A stretch of DNA of 60,000 nucleotides, from positions 22,446,001 to 22,506,000 of the forward strand of contig OX485806.1 in assembly GCA_950295325.1 (NCBI GenBank). Reading direction: 5' to 3'. Below the pieces are notes generated by a model. The model worked only from the letters and a program-made list of their open reading frames with translations. It ran no database searches and was not told the DNA's origin. The stretch comes from Polytrichum commune (taxonomy: Eukaryota > Streptophyta > Polytrichopsida > Polytrichales > Polytrichaceae). This document shows positions 12,410 through 23,099 of this stretch, one piece after another. A program made the position numbers and the translations under genes. Each line of letters begins with the position of its first letter. The stretch's first letter is position 1.

Positions 12410-13770
12410 AAGATGGGTCTTAGATGGTTACTTTTTCTGACTAGCCCACTTCTCCTTGGATATGAAATACATATTACCATGAGACAAATCCAAATTGAGG
12501 CCGTAGCCACTTTCCTCTTAATTTTTGGAATTTGTATGTATCCTTTTCATTTTCAAACTGAATATTTTTTGTGCTCATTAAATGGTCATATGGGGCTCCC
12601 CAATCATGTAAAGCTTAGAATGAATCTAGTATGAACTCGTATGAGCTAGAGTGGTGGTTATATTTGGAGCACCTAGTACAATCTCCTCTAAACACGAGTC
12701 TTTTTGGTATCCGTTCTTAGAACCACACTTAAGCACACACCACTCAAATATAGGTGTCCGATTAAGAGAAGGAACCAAATTAGGCATGTCTATCGTGGAG
12801 AGTTTCAGAGCATAATCACATGTTGTACACCAAACACAAACACAAAGGGGGTGTTAAATCGGGTCATCTTATTCTAGAGGGGAGTGGTCTCGTTATATGT
12901 ACCAATGTGTACCCCACGGGTAGATCACTTAGTGCATTTTAAAAACGACGTGCGGCATAATATAGAGAGGATTAAAATCATTTGAAATAAAAATTATAAA
13001 GGAATTCCAAATAATGAAGGGGCCATTAAATGTAGACAATCCCATTATAAGTAAGTTAGATGGACATAAAACGTGGGCCATTATTTTTTGTAAAATTAAT
13101 ATAGGGGCTGAAGATAAGGATCCTCGAAGGTATGTTTAGTATGGTATGTAAATGGGTTTAGGACTCACGGGGGTGGACGATAATTGGGATTTATGTCTGT
13201 CCAAAAATGGATTAAAAGGAATATAGAGTACAAAAAATTGCAATGACTTGGACAATATAAGTAATGGAAGGGTGCAAACAAATGGGCCATTCTTGAAATT
13301 TAAGTAATTATAGGGAGGCTTTAATTCAACCCTTGAAGGTAAATAGCCCCAAAATAAGAAAACCCTAGCCGCACGTGGTGCACAAAAATGCCTTAGAGTG
13401 ATCTACCCGTGGTGTACCCCTTGATATGTCCCAGACATTCACTTTGTATGAGCTTCATAATTTGTTAGTCCTATGATCAAAATGAATGTCTTACAATACA
13501 CAAGGCTTTATATAGGAATACTTGAAGCTAAGATTTGATTTGGTCAAGGATTGTGAGATATTGATAGTCTATACCCTTATAAAGGAGTTGAAAGTTGAGC
13601 CACAAGCAGTTATACCCAAGCAATTATGGTTAGGGAGAGTTTTTCGGGCCACACCAATGAAATCATCTCAGTTTAGGCCAATTGGTGAGAGTTGTTTCAT
13701 GTCCCAATTGGGGACTATTCCATTGTGGCTAGGTATATTGATGACATGTGGTCATGGTCTGAGAGCTCGA
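12410..13770 (+). mobile_element. Long family A/D repeat interrupted by a nested insertion
   Basis: 12410-12800 is a family A copy (TTAGATGGTTACTTTTTCTG, then CTTTTTGGTATCCGTTCTTA). 12820-12892 plus 13430-13770 is a diverged copy of the segment found on the minus strand at about 31400-31010. Shared landmarks are AGAGGGGAGTGGTCTCG, ATGATCAAAA, TACAATACAC and GGAATACTTGAAGCTAAG, and then CATTGTGGC and TTGATGACATGT. A reading frame of 138 codons at 13522-13938 overlaps this repeat and has partial protein similarity to the minus-strand copy, so it is probably a decayed mobile-element frame rather than a host gene. The interruption is element E at 12901-13421. Confidence 0.6.
12901..13421. mobile_element. 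Element E: non-autonomous DNA transposon with about 25-bp inverted ends, nested in a family A/D repeat
   Basis: The left end contains GTACCCCACGGGTAGATCAC and the right end, reverse-complemented, contains GGTACACCACGGGTAGATCA. Further in, GACGTGCGGC on the left pairs with GCCGCACGTG on the right. The flanks TTATATGT (12893-12900) and TGATATGT (13422-13429) match at 7 of 8 bases, consistent with an 8-bp target duplication. The relative at about 31320-31345 lacks the insert (GTAGTCTCGTGACATATCCC). There is no coding capacity. Confidence 0.75.
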
Positions 13771-13939
13771 AGAAAGGAACCTTCTTCTCATGGAGCCTTA
13801 CTTGGTTTTTGTATTTTTAAGGTCAATCATATAGTGAGATTTGCAAACTTGCTTTATGAAGCATCCATAAAGCAAAAAAAAACTCAAGAAAGACATCATG
13901 AAATGGAGATGATATTAGCTTGCCTATATATTTTGTAGA

Positions 13940-14984
13940 TATGCTCATTTAATGAAGACACATGATGTATATAAAAAAACATAAATTAATATGATCATAT
14001 GTATAGAGTGTGAGGAACATTTGTTAATGAAATTGAAAACTTGTCATTTAGTTTATCTGAGAGGATAATTTTTTTATTTGAAAGTTGTAATCTTGCATAA
14101 ATTCAATCATCTCAGTGACACATACATCAAATTTGAAAGGAGGATGGCTCAACTCACATTTCTTATTTAAGTATTATTTTTAGAATATATATTTAGATGA
14201 TTTCAAATTTTGACTAAATTTTGAGTTTTCCTTTAATTGAGAAAAAAATTCCCAACTACTCTTCTTTCGTGAAAAAACATCATATGAGGATTGAAAGTCA
14301 ATAGTTTTCATGTGTATAGCGACTATGTTGGGAAAATTGTTCACTAGTTGGGAGGTTGGCTATGAGCTTAATGAAGGACCATAAGTAATATGATAGACCC
14401 AAATCTACTTTTCAAATCATAGTTATGGAGTAAACCTTGCACAATCTCCCAAAAAAGAATTCTCAACAAGGACCTCCAACTAGTGTTGGGGGGGGGGGGG
14501 CAGGAATGATATAGTGGCACCCACAACATGGTCTCTAGGGACATTGATGGTTAAGGAAAGTGTCCCTAAGAGTAAGTTCTCCACGCAAAAATGACCTTAC
14601 AAAGGGACTAAATGTTTAGATAATCTAAAAAAATAGTTCACAGATTCTAAAATGTGTAAAGACTCCACACTTGCACATACAAAATGCATACATACATACA
14701 TACATACATAATGCTAAATAACAAATCATATGCGTCTTCCACAACGCACAAAGTCGTTTCAGGCTCAATGGGAAAAAGTTGTAAAACCTTATTTGGAAAG
14801 GTGGCAAAGTTTGACGATTCAGTCACGTGGGTGAACTTTATAGCTTCATATATGTTCTACTCTCTCTACACTAGAATGTATCGCCAAAAGTTCATTTTCC
14901 CTCATATTGAGGACATAAAGCTGAATAGTAGCATTTGTAACTAAGAAATGTCTTTGCGCACCTACTCCCCTTGTCCCAAAATCT
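13940..14984. other. Intergenic spacer, no gene recognised
   Basis: AT-rich sequence with a run of 13 G at about 14488-14500 and a short (CATA)n tract at about 14689-14710. The reading frames here are short and unlike any family I know. Confidence 0.5.
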
Positions 14985-15840
14985 TTTCACTTGACTTAAC
15001 CCCTACTTCTCCAAGCAATCCATTTTTTTTTTGGTTGATGGATGATTTCTTTCCTACATTAACCCTACCTAACTCATTCGTATGTAATCAATATAATTAT
15101 AAATTTCAAGCTAACATGGAAATCTACTCATAGGCACATGAGCCTTTTAATTTGGAGATGATTGAAATGTGTAAAAAGAAGGTCAAATTGGATAGTAGTC
15201 ATGTTTTTGTTGTGTTGGGAGCTCATGTGAGAGTGTTCACTCTAATCGATGGTTGGCAATCGAATGCAAACTTTGCATGAACATCAATGATGTTTATTTG
15301 GGTAAAAGTGAAGCATTTTGTGATGTTTGTGTAGAAACGGCCTTTGTGCTCACATCAACCGTTTGGTTTAATATTTAGACACTCTATGATTTGTAGGGAA
15401 TTCTTTGCATATAGGTAGTGAGAAATATGGGATAGTTTACATACTCCAAATGCAAGGTGGCTAGCCTATTGTGGTCTGCACATTTTGGCATGAGAATTTG
15501 TGGAAGTGCTCAACTATTGAGTTGTTCTCATTATACTCGATCACACAAGCATTCCACTCTTCATTCAAGTGAATTTGATTGGTCAAAGGTCTTGTTTGGG
15601 GGACTAAAACATGACATTTTCTTGTGCATCCCTCCCTTCAAATATTATAATCTATAAACCCAAAGGGTCATTCATGGCCATTTTTTCCCTTGAAATAACT
15701 CATCTCCCATGTTTCAAGATCCTATGGATAAATCTCATTTTAATCTCAAGACTTGCTTATGAAAATTCCACAACCAAAATTGAGTGAAACGCACTCAAAA
15801 CAACCCTTTCATAGGCTTGGGAAGTTGAGGGTTAATAGTT
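14985..15840 (+). mobile_element. Dispersed repeat family G, copy 1 (about 800 bp)
   Basis: Colinear with about 38060-38830 on the same strand. Shared landmarks in order are GGTTGATGGATGATTTC against GTTGGTGGATGATTTC, CATGTTTTTGTTGTGTTG, TGAACATCAATGAT, CAAGGTGGCTAG, AACTATTG, GATCACACAAGCATTCCACT, GTGAATTTGATTGGTCAAA and CCCTTTCATAG. There is no intact frame. It may be a relic of a larger element. Confidence 0.7.
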
Positions 15841-15949
15841 CCATTCAAAGCTACATGCATGTGAAGGTGTCTACAGAATGTATCATGACATCATGGCTAG
15901 TGCAGAATGAATGTCATATTAGAGTTATCCTAGATTGGCCTATGCAAGT

Positions 15950-16118
15950 TTAGCTTGGCGGGAGCTTGGCCCACCCATCCTAGTAAGGGTTAGTTTCCAC
16001 GTAGGCCGCTCGCCCACCATGTTCGAGTGGAAATATAGATATCACCAAGTGGAATCTACATTTCCACTAGAATCTGGTGGGCAAGTGGCCTACATGGAAA
16101 CTAACCCTAAGACAAGCT
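15950..16118. mobile_element. Foldback MITE with arms of about 60 bp
   Basis: The left arm (about 15960-16031) contains AAGGGTTAGTTTCCACGTAG and GAGTGGAAA. The right arm (about 16060-16118) is its imperfect reverse complement, with CTACATGGAAACTAACCCT. The loop is only about 28 bases. The whole unit could fold into a long hairpin RNA. Confidence 0.75.
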
Positions 16119-16652
16119 AGAAAACCAGTCTTTAATAACATGACACCACTCTTTAGCATTAAGAAAACTTGAGTGACTTTATGTTGATTCTCACAAACTT
16201 AGGGTTTGGGACCAAACCCATGATTTCATCTGCTTTACTTTTAACAAATGAACTCTATTGACTGAGGAAAATAATCACTTGAATGATGATCTTCAGTACA
16301 AGATACCAACCAAGAATGTTGGTCACATCCATGAAACGGCACAGTTTGTGCTTCTCAGCCTGCTGCTACCTGTTGATCAAAAAACGTTTTCTGATCAACC
16401 CAAGAACTTGATCTTGAAACACCCGAATTTGTGAGTCTGAAGAAGGACTGGGGATAACTTCAGTAGACTTAACCAACCCACAAAGGGAATGAAAAGAGCA
16501 CTACCAAAAAATTCGTGTGGAATCATGGCTCAAGAACTGGGTCATGAAATATCAAAATCGGTGTCAAGAAAGACTAGAGATAACTTAGGTTAGATCAACC
16601 AACCCACACTGAAAGGAACAAAAGGAGCAGTACCACACTAAACTAGTTGGTA

Positions 16653-19600
16653 TCAGATATGGTGTTTCTTTTTCCATTCATCGAGCTTTGGACCGAGTGC
16701 AGTATACCCAGAAACGGTTGCATAAAGATTAACAACTGCTTTCCATCCAGCTTGTGTCGGGTGTATGCTGTCAAATATTACTTTCTTCGACGGATCTGCA
16801 CACACTGTCCACAACGATGTGTTGCGGTCTCCACACGATCCCGTGCAACATTGCTTCCATTGATCCACAAAGCCTGTGCCATGATCATAACATTCAAATA
16901 TATAACTTAGTCGTCGCGTTTGAATGCCTTCAATGGTGACAAGTGACAAGCTCTCATTAGTTGACACCTCATTGTTACTTATATTCGGACAAAGCTTTCT
17001 CCCATCTATCATGATTCAACTTACAAAACTAGCTTCGCATAAGAAAGATACTCATTGAGTTATTAGAGGTTATATAGAAATCGATAAGAATAAACTTGCA
17101 TCAAATGTTAATCATAAACCTCTAAATTCATATATGCAACTCCATATATAGCATTTGTAGTACGTTCTCTTTCTATTCTAGCTTCAAGAAACATTCCAAG
17201 AACCAAGGTCCTTGAATACATGCATGAATGCCAAGCATTGTCGATTGACAAGCTCTCATTGGTTGGCACCTAAAATTGTTTTCGGACATAGCCTTCCCCC
17301 CTCTACCAAGATTCAAAGCCGGTGTATTCTTTCCGAGATGCTTATCTAGCATGAACACCCACTACACCACTGAAAATTCATTCATGATTCAATCACATCA
17401 ACCTCTAACATTTAATCAATGCCTACCAAAACACAAAAGTTGCAATTTTAAAGTATTTATTTCTTAATGTATTGTTGAAGTGTGCAAGGCTTTAAAGGTT
17501 GAATTAGGAGCCGAATCGATATTGAATGAATCATTGCCTAGACGTTGAGTTTGCAATAGAAAGGTGTCAAACTATATATGTAGGGTATGTAGCAACACTG
17601 ACTTGTCAACATCTAAAACTTCGGTCACTTGCATTTTGAGATGATAATGTACACTACTAATGAGGAACAACAACACATAATACATCACATTCTTGAAATA
17701 GATTAGACGATGTTGAAATTTGAATGACAAACATCTCAAGTCTTCGTAAAAGTGATCTCACCATATTTTTCACCATTGTGGAAGAGCTCTTGAAACGCTT
17801 TCGTCATGTTCACGATGATAATGTCGGCTCCGTGAAGGCCATTGTTGAGGAGATTCACGCGATCTTCAAGTAGGGCATTGTTTAATATGGTCTCGCTACT
17901 TATTGTGTCATTTGTGATACATGCGTTGGAGTTGTTGACCCACATCGTGTTATAAGGCATGCAAGTCCCCGGAACCAAGCTTGCTACCATAATGTGCCGG
18001 ATCCCGAGCATTTGGAGTCGGAACAAGCTAAGCGCGATTCCGTCAACCACGTTTGCGGCGAGCACAGAGACCGCCTGCTTGCAAGGGAGACTGTGTGAGA
18101 AATTAAATTTTCTAAAAAAAATCTTTGTTGCAACTTGCCCTTGTCGTACATATGATTAATGGAAGAAACGGCTCGAAAGTTTGCTTGGAAGTTGGAATAC
18201 ATGTTTGGCCCTCGGGCTCTTTTGCACAAAACGTGTGTTTGAACCACATACTTTCATTTTTAGCTAATTGTGTCAAACATTATTTACTTATTAGGTGCAC
18301 TCTTGAACTCAGTTGACTGGAATTGAGGATCCGGGTTCAAACACATGACATGGGGTGTCCTTGGGTGCAAACATTGAATCATCACTAGAGGTTATCTTCT
18401 AATTCAACCATAGGTTTGGTCGGGGAGTTCATTGTTTTGCATGCAATCCTTTTCATGTGTCAATTAGCTTTTGGCACGTGCTTGGAGTCGGTGTGGAGTT
18501 GGAACAAAGAATATATTACACCGATTTGTTGAGGGCCAAACTCATTTGGGCATGACAAGAGGTGCTAAATTGAGTTTGACCCTCAATGAACCGATTCAAT
18601 AGTTTCCGGTTCCAAACCTCCACATTGACTTCAAGCATGCACCGATACCTTACCGACGACACATGGGAAACTATTGCATTACAAAACAACCAAAACCCCA
18701 GCTATAATATCAAAGAACAGCTCTAATATTTCTACGAACGTATCTCGATTTTCTCTTCGACATAAGATCACGACGTGCTAAACAAAGTTCAATCTCATAT
18801 CACCAGAAAAGAAGAAGGAAAGAAAATTGAAGACTTGGTGAGGATACCCAAGGTGGACGATGCTCAACATCTAGGATCCATGAATCATGCGACATACGTT
18901 CGTTCATTCATTTGTTCGTTCTCACCCTCGGGGGGGGGGGGCAGTGTGTTAAAAAGTTAAGGATATAGGTGCGAACAACCACTATTTTATAGGGGGGTAT
19001 TACTTTCAATTCTCTTCTTTTTTCACATGCTATCATTATGTAAATTTCTACTTTGGGTTAATAGAAAATGGCTTGCATTACTTATAATTCCAAATTACCT
19101 ATTATTCCATACCCTATAGTACTTTAAAGATGTCCAGTGCCATTTTTGATACCCTATATTACTCTTAAGTCCATTTATAATGTTTTGCCCCCATGTTTTT
19201 AAAATACCCTATCATTTGTTCGCACGTATATTGCTACTCCAACCAATGACTACCCCCCCCCCCGAGTTCTCACCAAAGGGTTGCCGTGTAGGTTGAAAGA
19301 AGTGTAGTCGTTGATTCCGATCGACACTAAGGCGACCGATTTCCGCAAGTGCTCTTTCGTCCAACACCCTCCGTCGACGAGCTCCGAAAACGCGTCCACT
19401 TGGGCGTTGAGAGCTCGGTAGCCGAGGGCATACGTCACGCCCGCCCCGCCCACTCCGAAGTTCACGCCGCCGTTGTTGGTGTTGTTGGCGTCCAAATGCT
19501 CCCACGGTGTTGGCGACGGCACCCCAAACAACTCGGCTGCCACCATATCCATGCCATGCATCAACACAACATCCAAAGTCATTTCTAGAGTTCATGTTAA

Positions 19601-22600
19601 GCGCTCGGGGGGGGGGGGGGGCAGTGTGTTAAAAAGTTAAGGATATAGGTGTGAACAACCACTATTTTATAGGGGGGTATTACTTTCAAAAAAAAAAAAT
19701 TTTCACATGCTATCATTATGTAAATTTCTACTTTGGGTTAATAGAAAAATGGCTTGCATTACTTATAATTTCAAATTACCTATTATTCCATACCCTATAG
19801 TACTTTAAAGATGTCCAGTGCCATTTTTGATACCCTATATTACTCTTAAGCCCAATTATAAATTTTTGCTCCCATGTTTTTAAAATACCCTATCATTTGT
19901 TCGCACGTATATTGCTACTCCAACCAATGACTACCCCCCCCCCCCGAGGTTAAGCGGCTTGAATAGGACCTCAAGTGTCCTGGTTTCGTGGAAGCGATGG
20001 CCGGGGGTGCATGAATTGCGGGCACGATCGATCGAGGTCCGAGTGTGTTTCCGACGTCAACTTCCGAGTGTTTACATGTTGACGTCTTTCGGATTTTCTT
20101 CATCGATTTGAGGTAGATTCGATAAGTTCCTTGAACACAGTCGGTGATTCTATCGAAGCCTTCGAGTTCGACCGACCGGAGGTATTCCTCAAACTCGATC
20201 GACTGGGTTCATTTGTAACTAAATCGAATATACCGATTGGTGAGGGTGGTACTGATTCAAGTCACGTGCACAATCTAGCTGAATCACAAAGCTATTGAGG
20301 GTTGAAGTTGTTATTGAGTGACACTAAGTTCACGACTTCGGTGGATTCTATGCTCGCTTACCATGGATTTCAAGAAACTTAGTGTGTGCTTGTGATTAGC
20401 GTGCACCACATGCTTGTTAGTGAATAGTATCAAGTGTCTGTACTTTCATGTCAAGCGACAATACTTTAAGTGAAAATGCTAAGTGTGAGATGAACAATCC
20501 AATCTGGTCCCGATTTTAAGGTCTTTGGGTGGCACTAATTCATAGCGTAAAAGAGTTTAGTATCACCTTCACTAATTCCCCACCCTCACAAATCTCCCAC
20601 ACTCACTCATTGGTATATTTAGTGTAGTGGTCATTGCGTGGAAGTTACCAATTCAGAAGAGAAACATGTTTCAAGAAATTTCACCCATCCTTAAACTTGT
20701 GGTCCATAACTTAGTAAGAGGTTGGAACCAATGTTGAATTGGTATCATCTTCTTCGATTACCATTCAAGTATCTGTAATGAGGATTTCATATTTCTTGAT
20801 ACCATTCGGGTATGGATATTGAATGGTACTTTTGTTTTTAATACCATTTGGGACTACATAACATTGCAAGAACTTTCATACCTAGGTTATATCATTATGG
20901 TTTAGAAAGATATTGATCCAAATAAAAAAACTTGGTTATATTAAGGTTCTCTCATCTTGAGATACCCGGCAAACATCAATATTTCACATAATTTCACAAT
21001 TTTGATACCCACAGGTAGATTCTTGGATTCCATTATCGATGTTGATTATTGATACCCATGCATTCGTCTATATACTAGTCCAGCATTCCATAATTGAAAT
21101 AACCAACAGCTTGCTCTGTAAGTTACTTCATAGGAGAGAATGCAACAGAGGGTTAATTACATGAGCGAGTTTCGAATCCTACCTTCAGAGAATCCGGATG
21201 GTCCATTGGATTGAGCTAGGTGTATAATCTAATAAATCAAGGTACTGCAAGTTGCCTCAAGTACTACACTAAGTATAGTATTTAGTATCATACGATAGTT
21301 TATGCCATTGTGGTAACTTTTCTTATGTCACTCCTGAAGAACAAGTTTACAAGCACTATCATCCCAACTTACTTTCAGTTCATCTAACTGCCAATTATTA
21401 AAACAAAGTTTGGTGTTTTTTGCAACCTAATTTTTTTGTAACGAGATATGGTCACAGATAATTGAAAATTTGGATGAAAAACCACTCAGTGAGTGACGAC
21501 AATTACAACATCGTAAATCTATGATGCCCCAAATTTTGTACAAGGAATGACAACTACTTTTAGGTTTGCATTTAGTGTTGGTGACACTACACGGGCGGTT
21601 TACATTTCAGTATTGAGCAAGACAAATAGAATCGGTGACACTAAATAAATAGTATTTAGTGTGCCCCTGCTACCACTAAGGTATGATTTTCTATACATAC
21701 TTAAAGTTAGTTGTCGAAATAAGTCTGGCCAGTGTATGTATTGATGTGGTCAGAAATGAAATACCAAATCTCAAAGACTGACAAGCCAGCAATGACACTG
21801 AGTCGGGCCTGGAGGTGATGAAGGTCAGTGCAGACATTTAATGTTTTAACAGGTTCCGAGTCAGAGACGCTAAGTTATTAACTGAGCATTCACAGAAGGC
21901 AATGCCGTGACAGAATGGACCAGTTTGCTCATCAATTAATCGCTTATGCTCGAGCCCCATGTCAACTCAGGGCCACTTTACCTTACACACGGACCAGGAG
22001 CCATGACCATGGAAACCATCAAAGGGCCCTTGAAACCCATGCAAAGGCTGTACTTTTGCAACCGATGTGCCCTCAAGCCTAGTGTAAAGTGAAAGTGGAG
22101 CATGCTGACGGACTGTAACATATTTTATTGACAATCCAAAGATCACAATCGCTCAAACGTTCTACGACCAAACACTCTACTCACTTCAGTCTCACCTCCA
22201 CAATCGGAATTCTTCTTCTTATGGACGATTCAATTAGCTTGTATCGTTCAGATGTACTACGATCAAACACTCCATTCACTTCAGTCTCGGTTCCGTGATC
22301 GAAATTCTTCCTCTTACAGACAATCCAATCAGCAGGTTGTTCAAAACCCCACGACGTCTATCGAAAAATATCATTTCCAAGAACCAATGACAATCTGATC
22401 GATTGTCACAACCCTTCATTTTGTGTAAGACAGACCCCCTCTTTTTGATGGCCCAACACAATATCTACGAAGAACTATCCACTTGATAGACCACCGTACT
22501 AAGACGCCGTGTAGAGTCTTCATCCATTCAAGCTTCTGTGGTACCTCAGGCCCTCAGGCTCTAGTGTGACGTGAGTTTGAACCGTCTCCAGTGTCTCAAC

Positions 22601-22929
22601 CAATCACAGAATTTGTAGATTTCTCGGGTCAAGGGCCCTCAGGCTCTCGTGTCGGAGGCCCTAGAAGTGTTCATTGACTAGAGTGTGCAGGCCAATTTAA
22701 GAAGTGATATTAAGTGGTTTTGGTGAAGGCAAGGACACATACCGAAGTAGTCGACTTCATTGCGGCCATCACATGATCGGTTGCCTCCCTGGCCTGGAAT
22801 GCCAGGCCACGTCATCCCATACGGTGGGTTCACATTTTCCCCCGTGTCGGTGTATGAGTCCCCAAACACAAACAGTCCGGTGGCCCCCGCAACGCCACCT
22901 GGAGCACACGTGGCGACCCCATTCCACAT
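16653..22929 (-). CDS. GDSL esterase/lipase (SGNH hydrolase), 4 exons
   Basis: Exons in transcript order: 22929-22743, 19536-19274, 18074-17762 and 16873-16653, joined in frame to 327 residues. SGNH enzymes hydrolyse acyl esters and the plant members are normally secreted. All four catalytic blocks are present: VFGDSYTDTGE (Ser25), GGVNFGVGGAG (Gly), VSIGINDY (Asn138) and DSIHP (Asp289, His292). The order and the GVPSP, VPGTCMP and KQCC segments resemble the Arabidopsis At5g03610 group. The GRFSDGR motif has drifted to GNRSCDGR. The N-terminus is unsettled: ATG at 22929 gives no signal peptide, and an in-frame TAG lies nine bases upstream. A hydrophobic stretch (LIIINLVAVV) sits in frame just beyond that stop, so a missing 5' exon or a damaged start are both possible. 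Intron 1 is 3.2 kb. Exon 2 is flanked by two MITEs. Confidence 0.85.
16940..17330. repeat. Diverged direct duplication in GDSL intron 3
   Basis: About 75 bases at 16940-17015 recur at about 17245-17320. Shared landmarks are TGACAAGCTCTCATT and TTCGGACA followed by a CTTTC/CCTTCC tract and ATGATTCAA/AAGATTCAA. The first copy abuts exon 4. Confidence 0.6.
18415..18705. mobile_element. Foldback repeat family H, full copy in GDSL intron 2
   Basis: A palindromic unit whose two arms of about 125 bp are imperfect reverse complements. The left arm contains TTGTTTTGCATGCAAT, GTGCTTGGAGTCGGTGTGGA and GAGGGCCAAACTCA. The right arm contains TGAGTTTGACCCTCAAT, CCACATTGACTTCAAGCATG and GTTTTGGGG-type ends in complement. 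Single-arm relatives lie at about 4725-4930 and 37255-37430. Confidence 0.75.
18927..19266 (+). mobile_element. MITE copy 1 with CTCGGGGG ends and 8-bp target duplication, seated on the GDSL exon 2 splice donor
   Basis: The 340-bp element starts CTC plus a G-run plus CAGTGTGTTAAAAAG and ends TAC plus a C-run plus GAG. The direct repeats TTCTCACC (18919-18926 and 19267-19274) flank it exactly. Inner inverted repeats GTGCGAACAA near 18970 and TTGTTCGCAC near 19220 lie symmetrically. The second target copy contains the last exon base and the donor GTGAGAA on the minus strand. It has no coding capacity. Eight-base duplications suggest a hAT-like or similar mobiliser (inference). Confidence 0.92.
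19604..19948 (+). mobile_element. MITE copy 2, near-identical, in GDSL intron 1 beside exon 2
   Basis: The 345-bp sister of the element at 18927-19266, in the same orientation, has CTC plus a G-run at one end and a C-run plus GAG at the other. The perfect 8-bp repeats GTTAAGCG lie at 19596-19603 and 19949-19956. It differs from copy 1 mainly in homopolymer length and in replacement of the CTTCTTTT tract near 19010 by an A-run near 19690. The left border is 67 bases from the acceptor edge of exon 2. Confidence 0.92.
20740..21090 (+). mobile_element. Dispersed repeat family B, copy 2, in GDSL intron 1
   Basis: Colinear with 1345-1675 and 57335-57650. It contains TTGATACCATTCGGGTATGG, GCAAGAACTTTCATACCTAG, GATACCCACAGGTAGATTCT and GATGTTGATTATTGATA. 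Confidence 0.7.
21900..22665 (+). mobile_element. Dispersed repeat family F, copy 1, with an internal tandem duplication, in GDSL intron 1
   Basis: Colinear with about 33660-34170. Landmarks are CATGACCATGGAAA against CACGACCATGAAAA, CCTCAAGCCTAGTGTAAAGT against CCTCAAAGCGTAGTGTAGAG, GATTGTCACAACCC against GATTGTTGTGACCC, and CGCCGTGTAGA against CGTCGTGTAGA. Inside it, about 22160-22245 and 22250-22335 are tandem copies with a period near 91 bp (ACACTCTACTCACTTCAGTC against ACACTCCATTCACTTCAGTC). Confidence 0.65.
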
Positions 22930-23087
22930 CAGCAGTTTCTAAACCACGGCCACTAAGTTAATTATAATGAGGCTTCTTCTAATGGATTCTAATGGATTGG
23001 ACGATTAGATACACCATCATAAAGAGTCAAAGCAAAGAGGGGGGAGGGAGGGAGAGAGAGAGCCTCTCATCCATCCAACACGACCTA

Positions 23088-23099
23088 TATAAGTTTGTG
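23088..23099 (-). promoter_or_regulatory. Candidate TATA box for the GDSL gene
   Basis: On the minus strand the sequence reads CTTATATAGG, followed about 30 bases later by a CT/CCT-rich leader tract (complement of the GA-rich run at 23040-23060). It lies about 160 bases upstream of the ATG at 22929, a plausible spacing. There is no transcript evidence. Confidence 0.45.

Noticed and set aside
13522-13938. 138-codon open frame on the plus strand
   Set aside because: It lies in a dispersed repeat whose other copy at 31.0-31.3 kb has a related but broken frame. It is best explained as mobile-element residue rather than a host gene.
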